From Hyaloperonospora brassicae (Eukaryota > Oomycota > Peronosporomycetes > Peronosporales > Peronosporaceae), in contig CANTFL010000969.1 in assembly GCA_947650285.1 (NCBI GenBank), positions 57,991-121,990 of the forward strand: 64,000 nucleotides of DNA, written 5' to 3'. Both the position numbers and the translations under genes were made by a program. Shown here in pieces: positions 9,738-22,738 of the stretch. The notes beneath the pieces were generated by a model that saw nothing but the letters and a program-made list of their open reading frames with translations, had not been told where the DNA came from and ran no database searches. How positions within the stretch are numbered: the first letter of the stretch is position 1; each line of letters opens with the position of its first letter.

Positions 9738-10887
9738 ATGGCAGCACTTTGTGATCTGTCTAACGACTACGGACTTTTCATCCAACACGAAGAAAACAGG
9801 ATCGCTTTCATGCCAAGCGTAAAGTATTTGCGTTTGAGTGACATCGAATGGGCCATCTGGTTTGCTATGAAAGGCGATAAGTACATGCCGCAATACCAAG
9901 TTCTTCCAGCATAAATTTGACGCGTAGAGTTATAAGGTAACCTTTTATTACCATTAAGGTGCTCCACAGTCAGAGATTTTAAGTGAATAGGATATCCAAC
10001 ACCTTGAATTGTTGAGAAAGCAGTAATGTTAGACTGCAACTAGCGGGTCAACGCGCGTGCGTTGACCTGAAAGATTCGTAAAAAATATCTTCGGTTACCA
10101 GAAATGACCTCTTTTGAGATGTCATATCGATTTGAAAGCCATCAAAAAGACCTTAAGATCCTAAATAAAGACATATTTTAATAATCTTAAGAAAATATAT
10201 CTTCGGTTACTAGGAAGATAATCAAATGGGATTCCATATCAATTTGAATGCCACCATAAAGATCTTCGCATCCTCGATATATATAATTGCTTCGTTTGCT
10301 TTGTCAAAATCGAATGAGCATAGCAACATAACTTAGGTCTTACGGCTTAAGCTTCACGAACCATTGAGTAATAAGAGGCATGCTTAGCCCTATCTCGGAC
10401 CAACGTTTTAGTCGCCGCAAACCAAATTCATTTATAGTTCGAGCTCTTGATCATCATGTAGCTTAATCGTGGCGTGCACGCTCAAGTTCAGACCATTCGC
10501 CACCTTACATCCAATACGATTCATTTATACGAGCTGATAACAAGGTTTATTCAATGTATAGTCTATCTTCTTAAATACTTACTTGTTCCATTAAGTAAAA
10601 GATACTGAATAATACGCATTCTGAGTGGTGGAACAGAATGTATTTATTCTGGAACAGCCTAGCATCGAATTTAGGTCCTATCGTCCCCTGATGCTACAAG
10701 CGGGAGGAGTTCGAAACAACTAGTTCAATCCTACGTGACGAATAGAGAAATTGTCACTCCTATATGTAAAAGGATTTGTGCATTCAATCAGTCAAATCAC
10801 AGGGTACTACGTCTACATACGTATTGCACGAATCGAATGCTGCCAGCAGTATTAGGTAGCAAACTTCTGTCGACCAATACGGGGCCA

Positions 10888-13130
10888 AGAAGCAATTCCG
10901 AAGCTGATGCGATGTCACAATAAGGTAGCGGATCTATCAAACCTGATCGAGGGCAGCAGAGTGGATCACCTTGCTGATCTAACGACGTCAAGACTCTGTA
11001 GGCTTCTTGACGAAGGTAAATTTTAACATACCGAATTAATGTGTTGCTGCCCCTGGCGAAAAAATGCCCCTCACCGTCTTGCAGATAATATTGACCAAAG
11101 GCATGCCACGTTGAGCTCTAACTAACTGTAACACGTCCAGCAATGTATTTCGACGCCTACCGCTGGAGGACCTTAGTCTACTGCTTTTTTAGCGCGAGAC
11201 CCTTCAAGCGAGGACATCATTGCGCCCTACAGCATGCTTATCAGTAAAAGCAGATATACAATCATTCATGCTTTAATATACGCTTCGTGATTAACGCTAC
11301 ATTGTGATAATACTGTCCTACGTTCTGATGATAAATTTGATGTCATCATTGGCCTTCAATAGCCCAAGCAATAGGAGGCATGGACCAGCTGGTAGCGCAT
11401 ATATAAACCGATACCATATATGGAGCGTTTATAAGCCTTACAATGCTTTATGACTGATACGGTGGTCTCTTCTGTGGTACAAAATAGAGATCCAACACAC
11501 AAGACCCCACTTTAGCTAACCGCTACACTTCGGCAAGCTACTAGTTGACGTGATAACTTTCGCATGGACTAAGGTTCAGCACACGTATAATTTTATATGG
11601 CCGGGCCATCAAAGCATTCTAAAAAAAAGAACATTACATAAAAAAAGATATCATTTTTCAGAAGCGGCACTAATGTAAGTCTGGGTCAACGGAAGAGTCT
11701 ACCATTATGTGACTGGCTGCGGTAACTCTATCACATCACTAAGACGTTAAGGGAATGCGTCACGATGTGCTCACATAAGATATCCCATAAGCAAATTATA
11801 CGAGTGAAAAACTACCCTGTTCTCTAAGTAAATTGTTATCGTGACAACAATCAAGCATTGCAAGTCACAATAAGTAACAGACCTAGTGTAGTCGCTTCGA
11901 ATTTTGGTCTGATAGTCTCGAAATTCCAATTTGGAGATACTGTGGTTCGTAACGATTGATATACAACTTCACAGAAAAGATCTGCGTCGTGACAAGATAT
12001 AAACGATCGACACACAGAGGATAGTTACGCTGCCAGTATTTGGTCAGCATCAGCTTTAAGGAACACTTTCGAATTTTCTGAAAATCATTAGTATACGAGA
12101 AATATTTGTGAAGATACTCATATCATGCTCAAAACATTTCTTCATACTTAGCATTCTTGAGTAAGTAATCGATACACGTTTGATTGAAAAGGATGCATTT
12201 TTTATTGAAATTTAGCGGTGTAATATGCCCTTATCATAGAGACACTAGACATGAGATCGAGATCGAGCTCAACTTGAGCTTGAAGCAGTGTATGACGCAG
12301 GCATAGCTCTTGAATCGTAAAAGAGTCCAAGCGATGACCACTTATATGCTAGTCGCTTAGTAGAGGGAGTGTGTAAGAAATTTGATCCATAAATCTCCGA
12401 ACATGTATGCGCGAAATATTATAGAGGCTGCCAAATATGCGCGTATGTAACCAATTGACTGGTGCGCCGGTATCTGCACATACGGCGCTGCACATGTAGG
12501 ACATCATCTTCTATAATATGTTAAAAATCACTGTATTTTGTCCAAGCCTCTGAGATATAAATATGTCTGATTCTCTGCATGAACAAAAATCCCGTACCTT
12601 TCAATATAACTCTTTTTGGAAAATAGTCTAGGAGAGACGAGTTATGACACAAAGGATGTAAATGAATCTGCCACATTTTAAAGATACATCACATGTTATT
12701 TTAGGTCGGTGCGTAATGTTGAAAACCGAATTACGGGGACGATGTATTCGTCGATTGACATCATAAAAGCGAAATTATAATTGCAATGATCCTGCGATAT
12801 CACGTCTGTAAGGTTCTAGCACTTAATCTCGAAATTAAGAATTACTACCATTCGTCAAGATTATAGAAGATGCTAGCCTAAAGAAGGTTTCAGGTTGTAT
12901 CTGTATAAAGGTTCTCATTTTTTGGGTTTAGCTTCGGTAGCAATTGCGCACGCTCTATATGAGGTGGATACGGTAATTAAATGGTCTGTGCAAATTGCCA
13001 TCGATTAAATTAATGATTTACCAAAATTTAAGCGTACTTGCACTATATATCCTTGACTGCGTCAAAATGACTGTTCTTACTATATTTCCTTCAATAAACC
13101 TAAACGATGAACGATCTTAGTATGTAAAAA
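10888..13130. other. AT-rich stretch, no gene recognised
   Basis: No frame above about 65 codons and no transposon motif were recognised. A - strand frame (10797-10991) crosses the palindrome edge and reads somewhat protein-like (DPLPYCDIASASELLLG), but it is too short to call. By position, the right part could contain the lost RT region of the Gypsy copy that starts to be readable at about 13150. Confidence 0.5.
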
Positions 13131-13149
13131 TTAGGACCCAGGATAAAGT

Positions 13150-14320
13150 CTCAATACCAGATCGATTTGTTGGCTTCGCTAAATTATTTTTCATTTACTT
13201 TACCAACAAAATCATTTTTTATGTGTCGCCAGGATTTTTGCGATGGCTTAGTGTTGATGCAGTACGACACAGACGGCGCAGAGCGCTTCATCTAATTCCA
13301 TCATTCGGATTTGCTGCAAATCGGGAGATTCCAATACGCATTGCAGATCGATACATTTTGAAAGTGGATTACGCACTGACTTGCTGTCGCTTACATCTAT
13401 CGAAGATATCTTTTATCGTTACGTTACAGTATATATTTAAAACACGGGCGTCAAAAGCATCAATTTCTCTCAAACGTTAATATTCACTCTTTTCCTTTAC
13501 AATTACAAGTTATTCTTGGAACATGAAATAGGATCGATAAACATCGTCACTGATGCAATTTCGCGCAATCATGTATAGGTCGGTTACGCGTCCCAACAGT
13601 GAGTATTAAATAATTTTTAAAACGCATATACGTAGTCAACAGTCGTATAGTCTACCGGACGACGTGAAACACAAGTAAGCGCTGTATTCCAGACTTGTTT
13701 GTTAAGTATGCATACCTACCAATCCATTCCAGCAAGATTTGTTTATATTACCAGGGGGATATTATTTTTCATCAAATCTACACTCAGCCCGCAACCAGAT
13801 ACTGTACGATAAATATTTTATTATCGATAAAACAAGTGTCGTAATTTCACACTAATAATGATCATTTATGAATTTGACGAGGAGAAAATAAGTGGTAGTC
13901 TTAAACGTAAAAAGATTTGAATCACGGTCTTTTCCTATCCAATTTATTTTTACTTTTTACGCAAGTGCTTTGTTACTTACAAGTTTTTGACAACAGAGTA
14001 CGCTTACTCCTTCATTTTGTGCACCATTACAGCCTGCACCGGAGCCGGCAGAGTGCTTGTGGTCCGTATCGATGATTTTTGAATCGAATTTTTTAAAGCG
14101 ATAACAGGATTTCTCCTCACCTGTTAATCAGAAAAAAGGCGGTTATCCTTGATTTTGTCTCGGAGATGATTGCAGCCAGAATCAGTGCTAATGTCCGCAT
14201 CGATCTGACTATTCTCTCCATGATATACCTTCTAACCTTGTCCACCTCGTCCTTTTAAAATCAGCAATTTGTTTTATTGAGAATCGGTTAGAGATGCACA
14301 CTTCCCGAACTTAGTAACAG
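13150..14320 (+). pseudogene. decayed Gypsy pol: RNase H to integrase
   Basis: Frame 13224 onward reads DFCDGLVLMQYDTDGAERFI, matching the RNase H start typical of oomycete Gypsy pol (DFAIGCALMQYD and following). After several stops and a frameshift, 13522-13565 reads HEIGSINIVTDAISR, the end of RNase H (consensus ..NVVADALSR). At 14027-14078 LQPAPEPAECLWSVSMIF matches the segment before the first integrase Asp (consensus LQPLPVPAECW..VSMDF), with the catalytic Asp replaced by Ile. Traces continue to about 14300 (LVTESFT aligning with the LVSDRDP motif). The order and about 0.8-kb spacing are right for pol. It is dead: stops and shifts throughout, and AT-rich like its surroundings. Confidence 0.75.
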
Positions 14321-17300
14321 AGTCTTTTACGGTACTTGCCATCGTATACTCGATAACAAATTACGATTACACGTCATTTTTTTGAAGTAAATACTTCATA
14401 TGGAAAAACTTGCCATTAATAAAAGTGTCCACGCATCATAAAAGCACTAATTCATGTCTTGATTGAAAAAAATATGATGTTAGTCAATAGGTATATAATC
14501 TATATAGCCTGTATATGAAAGGAATCACGCGCCAACGATAATATCGACGCACAGTCAATGGATACGGCTGATTTGGAATCGTAGAAGAAAAACACAGAAA
14601 GATCGATAGGTTGTTGACCCGGTGTTATGATGCATACAAATCAAATACCTATAGCATCCCACACCCCCGTTACCGGCAAGGAATATAACAACACAAATAA
14701 TATTGATAATTCCACATTGCACACAATGCGCACTGGCATAAATAAGGGTAATTTTAGAGTATAAATTCTGCTGACAAACTCAAGAAGCAGGCGTCAGTTT
14801 CGTCGAAAATTTTATCACGGATGTTTCAATCGAAACAATAGATATGTAGACAACTAGGAATCGACAAACGCTTGTATATATATCGAGATAGATGTGGTCC
14901 TTTTTTGAAGATGACGACGAATACACCGTCTTCGCTATGGGTCGAGATTAATATTAATACTAATATTTCTGTCAGTGGTTTGTTAATGTAGACTTCGAAA
15001 TTTCCACACGAAGTATCAGCCTTCATGATTAGGCAATATGAATTCATCTTGATGATGAAAGATATTTCATCATGAGGGGCACGATATCTTCGTTTTGAGA
15101 TTTGTCAATATAAATATGGGAGGCAATGAGATTAAAAACCATGAGTATGGATAACATACATGCATTTATATAAATAAATAGGTAGGTCTATTTTATGTAT
15201 TGTTTGAGCCGGATAATTACTTATGATGGGCGACCTCGTCCAAACAGGTTCAATTCCCGCATCATACTTTACTTCAAATTATAAGGCGATTCCATCTCCA
15301 TTATTTTTATAGATCCTAAAAGCTACGAGACTCTAGCTAAGTACAAAATGTCTAACAGGCGAAGTATTAGAATAATATGCAAAGATATGGATTTGATTTG
15401 TGAGTTGCGTCGCCGAATCAACGCACATACAAAAGAGCTGCCACGAAGAGTAAGCACGCATCTCACAATTTTCGGTATGCATATGTGCTACCACTGTCAG
15501 CGCGATCTAGCTTCTAATGGTCAACAAATTTACCTTGCTCAATATACCTCATCATTATCTCTGGCATTCACGGATTATATTATCAGTTTAGTCATCTAAA
15601 GAAGAGTCATCGACGTGAAGGGGGAAATATTTGCAATATATAAAGTCCACTCGACGCGAAATAACCATCCACACATTAATATTTATTAAGCAAAAAAAAA
15701 CTTGGTTCGTATGCTTGCACGATCATTCGATAGATCGTTGCGGGCTTTTATCCACGTAATCGATAAAGGTTAGTACGGTACCGCTCGTGATCGAGATATT
15801 CGCTAATCTAAGCGATATAAATTTGTTTTCAATATTAACAGGATTTCCTTGAGAATCGTTGGACGCCTTATCGAGTCGATGAAGTGATCTATACGTATGG
15901 TCCTTGTGCACGCAAGACTGAATACCGATTAATACTTATCGGACGTTTTGTTGAATGATGTGTATTATGCTTGAATGTGTTATTGACAAAGTAAATTGTT
16001 AGAAAGATAAAAATTATAAAAAATACTGCCTATTATATGTATTTCGATAAACTTTTGTGGAACCATATCTGCTTATGCGAGTCATATATAACTGCCTCGT
16101 ACGATCAGAAAGGACACTTCACTCACGCATTGTATTTTGAGGAGGTCATACACACAATAATTAGCAAAAACAAGTGTTTCAGGGCACTAACATTTATGCA
16201 TTGCGTGAAGAATTTAGGTCGGGTAAGGCAGTAGAAGCATAATATGTATATTTTATTTGCAAAAAATCATATTCGACCCTCCTACATTGTCGGTGAAGGA
16301 GATAAAAATCTTAAACGGCTAGGATAGCAGTACTTATGCATGCTATTATGGAAAGAAAGAGAGGAGAAGTTGTACACTGCCTTAAAAAGTAGATTGAAAC
16401 ATCACTCATTCTCGTATACATTGCTTTCTTTGTTCACCATTACCAATACGGATCATCTTTCACTCACTATCATTAGTAAGATAAGAGAATCGGGCAATGC
16501 ACAGCACATAAAACGTGATAAGTACAGTTTAAACGGTTTTGCCCCACGCATATCACCACATTAAAATGATTAAATTTGATAGGTATTTTGTAGTTCATTT
16601 TATCGGACCTTACTACCAGATTTGACATGTATTATTTACTACAATCTCTCGACAAGTCCCATCCAAACCAGTTTTCTGGTTGAAAAATGATACAAAATTA
16701 ATACAGTACGCACGCACTTATACCTTCGCAGAATCAATTTCACTTGCTAACAATGAGTATCAGCGGGAGCGAGGTTTGATCTGGTCTGTTCAGCGGTACC
16801 TGTTTCTACTGTCGGCTCTTTTATAGCTGCTACCGTTGTTCGATTTATAATCTTATTATATATATAAAAGGAAAAAGAAATTATTGCGTCCTCCTTTAAC
16901 TTCAAAATACAGCCCGAAGTTCAGTTAAAGTTCATATATGCACGTCATTAATGTTGACGGGCGTACACATTGAAAGAGTCATACGTATGCATGTTAAATG
17001 TCGCACTTGTCTCCATAAGATCTTGTATCAGCTTTTTTTGTGGTGTAATTATGGATATTACAACGCTGGTCTCCGACACCAAATATTTAATGTTTGATCA
17101 TCAGCAAGACACCAGGTACGGACGATTTCATTGACGGGCGAGCAAATACGTGAACGGGGACATTAAAGTCAAGGATTAAAAAGATGACAGCCTTCGAGGA
17201 CCTAAACTATTTATAATACATTTCAAACCTTGCAATTTAGATGGCGAGGCAGAATCTTTAAGTACAATAGTCGTCGGACACGCTAAGGCAGGTAGCATTA

Positions 17301-18742
17301 ACATTTGTGACTTGAATCGCGGAACTCCGACAAACACCGTAACTTGTTTCTCACCAGACCTTTTTATCTGAATAGTTGGTCTAAACACCTCACGCACGGC
17401 TTGATGTGCCACAACATTCTACACCTCAGCTACACCAAAACGAAGATTGTTTTACGAACCTTTAAGAAGCTATCTGATAATTTGATCCTTTAAACGATTA
17501 TATAGCAAAACAGTTTACTATGGTAAGCGCAATTGTGTCCTCGGGATGTAAAAGCTGAAGGATTTTCCATATTGAGACTTTGAGATAAATAACTCATCCG
17601 CCAATTATTATCCTTATCTCTTGATGTATCCTATCGTATATTCCCACCTCGTTACACGAATGTAAACAAAGTGATGCATCGATGTATTTGATCCAGACTT
17701 GGCGTCGGAGATCAGAAGAGCGGCTTCATTGCTTGTAGAATCATCAAGCTTATAAAAATTGGCGTAGAGCGCGTAAATACTGTGCTCGCTTGTCAAAAGT
17801 GGTATATATTAGCCATGATTCATCAAATGTTAATTTATGGAAGTTTCCCACCCGAAGCTATACGTGCACGATAACATCCGCTTTACAGGCGTTGCAAAGT
17901 CATTTTAATGACGAAGGATAACGGTTTTTTGACGATTACGCTTATCCACACCGTGGTGTGACAGGCGAATTACTTTTCTACCCGATCAAATGGAGCCTGT
18001 AACGGGATGTATGAACTTCAATTGCGATCTCAAGTCCTCAACCTGAAAGGATTTCTCACTTACAATCGCTTGATTAATTGAAGACAAAAAATGTGGACGA
18101 ATTAAAAGGCGGTGACCGACCATCACAATTTCGCCTTTTCCATTTTTTAATGTAAACAACTCACAGATCGTAATGACATAATACCTGTTAAAATGTGTGG
18201 TGATGGTGACACTACAGATATGGCACTCAATAATATAATGTAATATCAAAATTGAAAGGTTAAAGCTCTAGACTCCAGTTCACCTGCAAGGATTTTTATT
18301 GTATAAAAATTACTGGATATAATAGGATTGTTCAATTGCAAACGAATATACAAATTTGTTAAGGCGTTCGACAAATTGTTGCCAGTTGAAATTCATGAGA
18401 CTTATTTCGCTCTTCCACTGGTAAATTGTTCATAAGTATTGCTGCCTTTGGTATCATTTCGCACTGACCGGCAGGCAGATACTGTGCCTCTTAAACTGTG
18501 AATCCAAAGTACTTAAACACGTTCAATCAAGATTTTGATATTACCGGTGCCAATTACGATTTAATATTTTAGTGTTTTCATAATGCCTATATCTTTAATC
18601 GATATATTATTAGGCTTAGACCTCAGGTCTGACGAGACCGTGTCATTACCACTAATATAGCACTTAATTTTTAGATATTTTAGGCTAATCCGGACCGACC
18701 TCTTTAATTTGTATACATCTCAGTGGTAATATAAGGACCGGG
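14321..18742. other. AT-rich stretch, probable Gypsy 3' remains then unassigned
   Basis: Faint traces that would fit the integrase C-terminus lie near 14640-14680, followed by an acidic stretch near 14890-14930. Beyond about 15 kb I see only short frames (the longest is 17986-18249 on -, 87 codons) with no recognised motif. A B-box-like ggttcaattcccgc at 15247-15260 has no A box. Confidence 0.4.
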
Positions 18743-20576
18743 TCACATAATGTTTTTTATCAAACTTGTAACGTCATCTTTCCACAGCTTATCTAAACAG
18801 ACGTGATTAGAGATCCCAGTATTCACTTTTAAAACATATACAGCTTCTGTTGATGCTAATTCTTTTTTTCTTTCTATGAAAGTATAACTGACCGACCGCG
18901 ACGAGTTGTTTTCGTCACTAAGATGGCCAGATATCGATCTGGAATAGACAACAGTGGCTTGTACACCGTATTTAACGTGCTTAATGGGTAAAATGCATGA
19001 ATGAACTAAACGCATCTGAGAACCAAGTGGATTGTCACGCTGTTCAACGCTATAATACCTTGGTGAGATTAGAGCTAGTTTAGATGTCGTTATAAAGTGC
19101 AATCAATAGACTTTTAGTGACAAGAGTGGCGAATGTCTTAGATCCGAGGTACATGGTAGTGTCCGACGTTCTCTATCGATGTAAAGTGTCCTAATACGTG
19201 TATCGCCAAAACAAAATGACGCAGGTTCTTGCCTGGCTTGCCCCATTAGTGAAAAGTCAGAATTTTTAGATATTGAACGCATACAAATATGCTTCGGAAA
19301 TTATATTCGGCTTCGCAACCCGTAAAGACGCATACAAACGTTCCACCCCTCAAACGATGTCTTATTATGCAGAAACGATTATGAGCTGGATGGGAAGTAT
19401 TGCTAAAATCTTTGAGGGACTACAATGTCATTTTATAACAGCTGTGGAGTGGCATCCTTGACAAGAAAGTACATCACTATGTAAATGGGATGCTCGTAAT
19501 CTGTCGAACGCTTGCTACTTTCGTTATTCAGGATCATTTTTTACTAAGTCGAAGTTGCTAATTTAATATCGATTCTGCTCGCCAAAGCCCACCTTTTTTT
19601 AAGTCGCACACCTGAATATCTAGCTGACTACTCTGGTAGTCGAACTCTATTCGAGATATGTAAAAGATTAATACATACATGGCTTCATTAAACTGGGATG
19701 GAGGAGATCTATCAAAAGGATAAGAGTAGAGCAACCCTAAATGTACAAATTGACCAAAAAGAGGACAAACATAATTGCATTTTGTGAGATATTTCCTCCC
19801 CGACTTCCAATGGTTTAATACATAAAAGAAATATAATAAAAATCGAAAAGGGCATAATAAATTCGTGGTCACTAGCTCGATTGTAGATTTCGCATCTTGA
19901 TACTAGATTTTATACTGTATTTATTCGAACTTTGAGGTGTTAAATTGTGAGAGGTTTCTATACGAATTGCTATCCATTAATTAGGTACATACATCGATCT
20001 AGCTAATGTACAAAGACATATGATTGCGACTACATTGTAATTTATAAGCATGGTCTGATACCTTGCGTACGTATTTTGTAGCTGCGAACGCGCTTATATT
20101 GATATATGCATTTCAATCAATATTCTAGCGCCATTAAATTGGTTTTGGCAAACACATTTTTATTTGCGTGCTGTTTCGTCTACACAATTCCTTCTGATCG
20201 CTGAGACCCTTAGGAATAATGGGGACTCTACCGTTGCTAATCTAGATTATTGAACGCGTGATCTCTAAGAAGACAAGTAGACGACGAAGTAGTGCTTTTT
20301 TGGGTCAAAATATTTATTTTGGAGGCAAAAGAGGTATTGCTTTGATTTGTTTCGGTACAATTAGTTAAAGCTGGTAGCGTCCATTAAGGGGACGTGAAGG
20401 TTGGCAAAAAAGGTCAACCACCTGGTGGTAGTATTATACCATGATGTATCTGGTAGTTCGCGATTCTTTAATGAATTGCGCTTCAACTTTTCATCCTGGC
20501 CGAGACTCAAGATCAATGATATGCCGAGGGCAAACATGTATTTGACGAGTCGGCGATAATGCGAAGTCAACAGCAT
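18743..20576 (-). pseudogene. decayed Gypsy pol: RNase H, integrase, integrase C-terminus
   Basis: Reading leftward, 20576-20361 holds LVKYMFALG, a GQD that aligns with the YTDH of RNase H, and TRWLTFFA (consensus ARWLSFFAEY). Next, 19872-19558 holds GRKYLTKCNYVCPLFGQFV, matching the zinc-binding to core segment (consensus GREKTYLTVSRDFYWPRQYQFV). Then 19102-18743 ends with ERKKELAS..VYVLKVNTG..VCLDK, aligning with the QKE.AD...F.VGD.VLL motif near the integrase C-terminus. The three pieces are in the correct order and spacing on one strand. Each match alone is weak; the collinearity is what supports the call. Confidence 0.5.
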
Positions 20577-20960
20577 ATACGACTCTGTAGTATATTAGAG
20601 ATGTTCAAACAGCTTTTTCTTTCATTAAACGCCCTTAAGTTGTTATCACGTATGACAATTGAGGATTCTTGGGACAAGGTGATGCGGCTTGTGCTTTGAA
20701 GGATGTTTCTATTCTTGCGTGTATTAATGGGTTAGGGATTGTGAAAAGTTGGTGTTATTACTATAATTAATTAAGCAAACGGTCGACCGAAAGCACTGTA
20801 GCTCCACTAATAGGCCTTGGCAGAGGTATACCAGTTGTTTCGGGTTCTATAAATGGTATCAGCAAGAAACATAACCTTCGGGTCCTGTTGTGACGGGGTT
20901 TAAATGATTTTTACTTCCCGACAGTGACGCCTCCCCATTTCTTGACTGTTGTCCAATTAA

Positions 20961-21666
20961 GTTCATGTGGCACACTCAGAAAGAAAAAGAGCGCGACAAC
21001 AACTAATGATTGGTCAGCTTAATGGATGGTTAATTACCCGAAGAGATGAAGAGGAATGCACAGTAAGCGACATTATGCTTGCACAAAAGATGAAACACAA
21101 CATACAATATGTAATTCACTTTTGTCCGTACTACTTTGGCAACAAGCGTTATCTAGTGAGCGCTCACGTCAAAAAGGATCTGAGAGGATGACACATGCTG
21201 TGCGGCTAGCTCAACATATCTCTCGTACTTCTAAGTCTTTTCTCAATATAACTAACGCGCCTGGTCATTCGCGCATAGAACATTGAATGACCTCTATGCA
21301 GCAAAAACTTCTGCTTTAATGTCAATAATACACTTACATGAACGTGTTTTGTAATCGGGTATTGATGATGTGTCAATTATTCTCATTTTACAATCTAACA
21401 GTACTCTGCCTATACAAGAAGTTTGCAGAGATAAAGCTCAAGCATTTACGTTCTCTAGCCGACTACAGGAATTTATTGTCCAAGAAAGGAAATTCAAAGT
21501 CGTCACAACCCTTCATGGCCCAATTCATCATCCCAAAGCGGGACCTACTGAGCTCAACTATTACGTTCACATCGACAACAGGATTAAACTAGTTTCAGCT
21601 TTGATGCGTATCAGCAAACAAAGTATAGTGATTCCCAATCACCATTCCCATTTCTATAAGCCTTAA
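20961..21666 (+). pseudogene. possible decayed pol fragment, unassigned
   Basis: Overlapping frames of 74, 76, 84 and 98 codons lie on this strand. The last (21370-21666) contains ELNYYVHIDNRIKLV and SIVIPNHH, which loosely resemble the GLLYY..D..RIVVPN segment between RNase H and integrase in Gypsy pol. This is a weak match. The frames are denser here than in neighbouring DNA, but no motif is decisive. Confidence 0.2.
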
Positions 21667-22708
21667 GTACCATTTTATAAAAAAATTCTTTATACATAAG
21701 ACAGGCTACGGAACTATGTTCCTAATTTCCAATTTGCTGCTTTTTATGAAATGGTGATGGCGAAACGACCCCATCGAAATTGGCTCACATCTCATATTTC
21801 GTATTGATGCCTCGGGCACTTTCAAACATAATTTGAGAGGGGGTATGGACGCTAATGGATCTGGCATCTGACGATATCGATACGCCTCGACATTTGAACT
21901 AGTGCGCGGTGTGGATATACATAATGTGTTCGCTACAAGTATTTATGTACGATATAAGATATAATACTACTGTTTTTTACAGGATCAATGCGCGTTATGT
22001 CGACATAAAAGGCGCATTAAGATCGAGAATTGAAAATATAGGGTAACATAAATCATTAGTAATTTAATGATTTTATAGCTATTGCATTGCATAATACTTC
22101 GAGTGTCTTGACCACTATCTACTCACTACGGCATGTATCTTCATTAGTGCCACCTTCCACGATATTCTCAGCAAATAAGCATACTATGTTGAAACTAAAA
22201 CTGGGGTTCCTCTTTGCAGCTCTGCTTCAGTTTGACCATCTTCAGAATACGTTAGCTCATTTCGAGGTTGCATGCTAAAACGAAGTCCCCGTATCTGTGT
22301 AACGAGGGTCGATTAAACACATACCCCCTTGTTTTATAACTTTAAAAGGTTGACTACGCGTTACATTTCACGTTTTCCTTGCGATTGAGCCTATATGCGT
22401 CGTATTCTAGAACCACATAAAATGTAAGGGAACCTATATCCGCACAACCGTATAGTACCCATTTCTTGCTTAAGTTATTGATGACTGGTCCGTATTTTTC
22501 GGAAGAAAGCATCAACTCCAACCAGTTACGAGCCTCTTTTCATCAAAATTTTAGTTTGTATGGGCTTATGCCTCATAATCTACTGAGCAAATAGGTTTCA
22601 AAATCAAACAGTACTATTTCCGATAAGTAAGGGGGTTTGATTAAGTAGTACTTAAATGAAAGGGAAAAATTGTTTTTGATTTTTTACTATAATTTACTTA
22701 TGTATACT

Positions 22709-22738
22709 CTGCGTTAGCGATATTAATGGCTAACGCAG
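22709..22738. repeat. perfect 10-bp-stem hairpin
   Basis: ctgcgttagc (22709-22718) pairs with gctaacgcag (22729-22738) around a 10-base loop. The stem is GC-richer than the surrounding DNA. No T-run follows, so it does not look like a terminator. Confidence 0.6.

Larger units (their letters stand above)
5813..10887 (-). repeat. right arm of the 10.9-kb inverted repeat
   Basis: This is the reverse complement of 1-5075. The inner edge is sharp: pairing stops at 5812 (a) against 5076 (c). At the outer edge the right arm continues past 10887 into sequence whose partner lies outside the window. The arm may therefore be longer than shown. Differences from the left arm include transversions as well as transitions. 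Confidence 0.97.

Noticed and set aside
1..10887. Palindrome as a missed-adapter (fold-back) read artefact
   Set aside because: A 737-bp unique spacer and about twenty substitutions without indels do not fit that error type, though only spanning reads can settle it.
15247..15290. B-box-like ggttcaattcccgc with flanking tatgatg/catcata, resembling a tRNA end
   Set aside because: Only about 45 bases separate the possible acceptor strands, no A box is present and no anticodon arm folds.
18743..19102. 119-codon frame as an intact host gene
   Set aside because: It relies on a TTG start and aligns better with the C-terminal part of a decayed Gypsy integrase.
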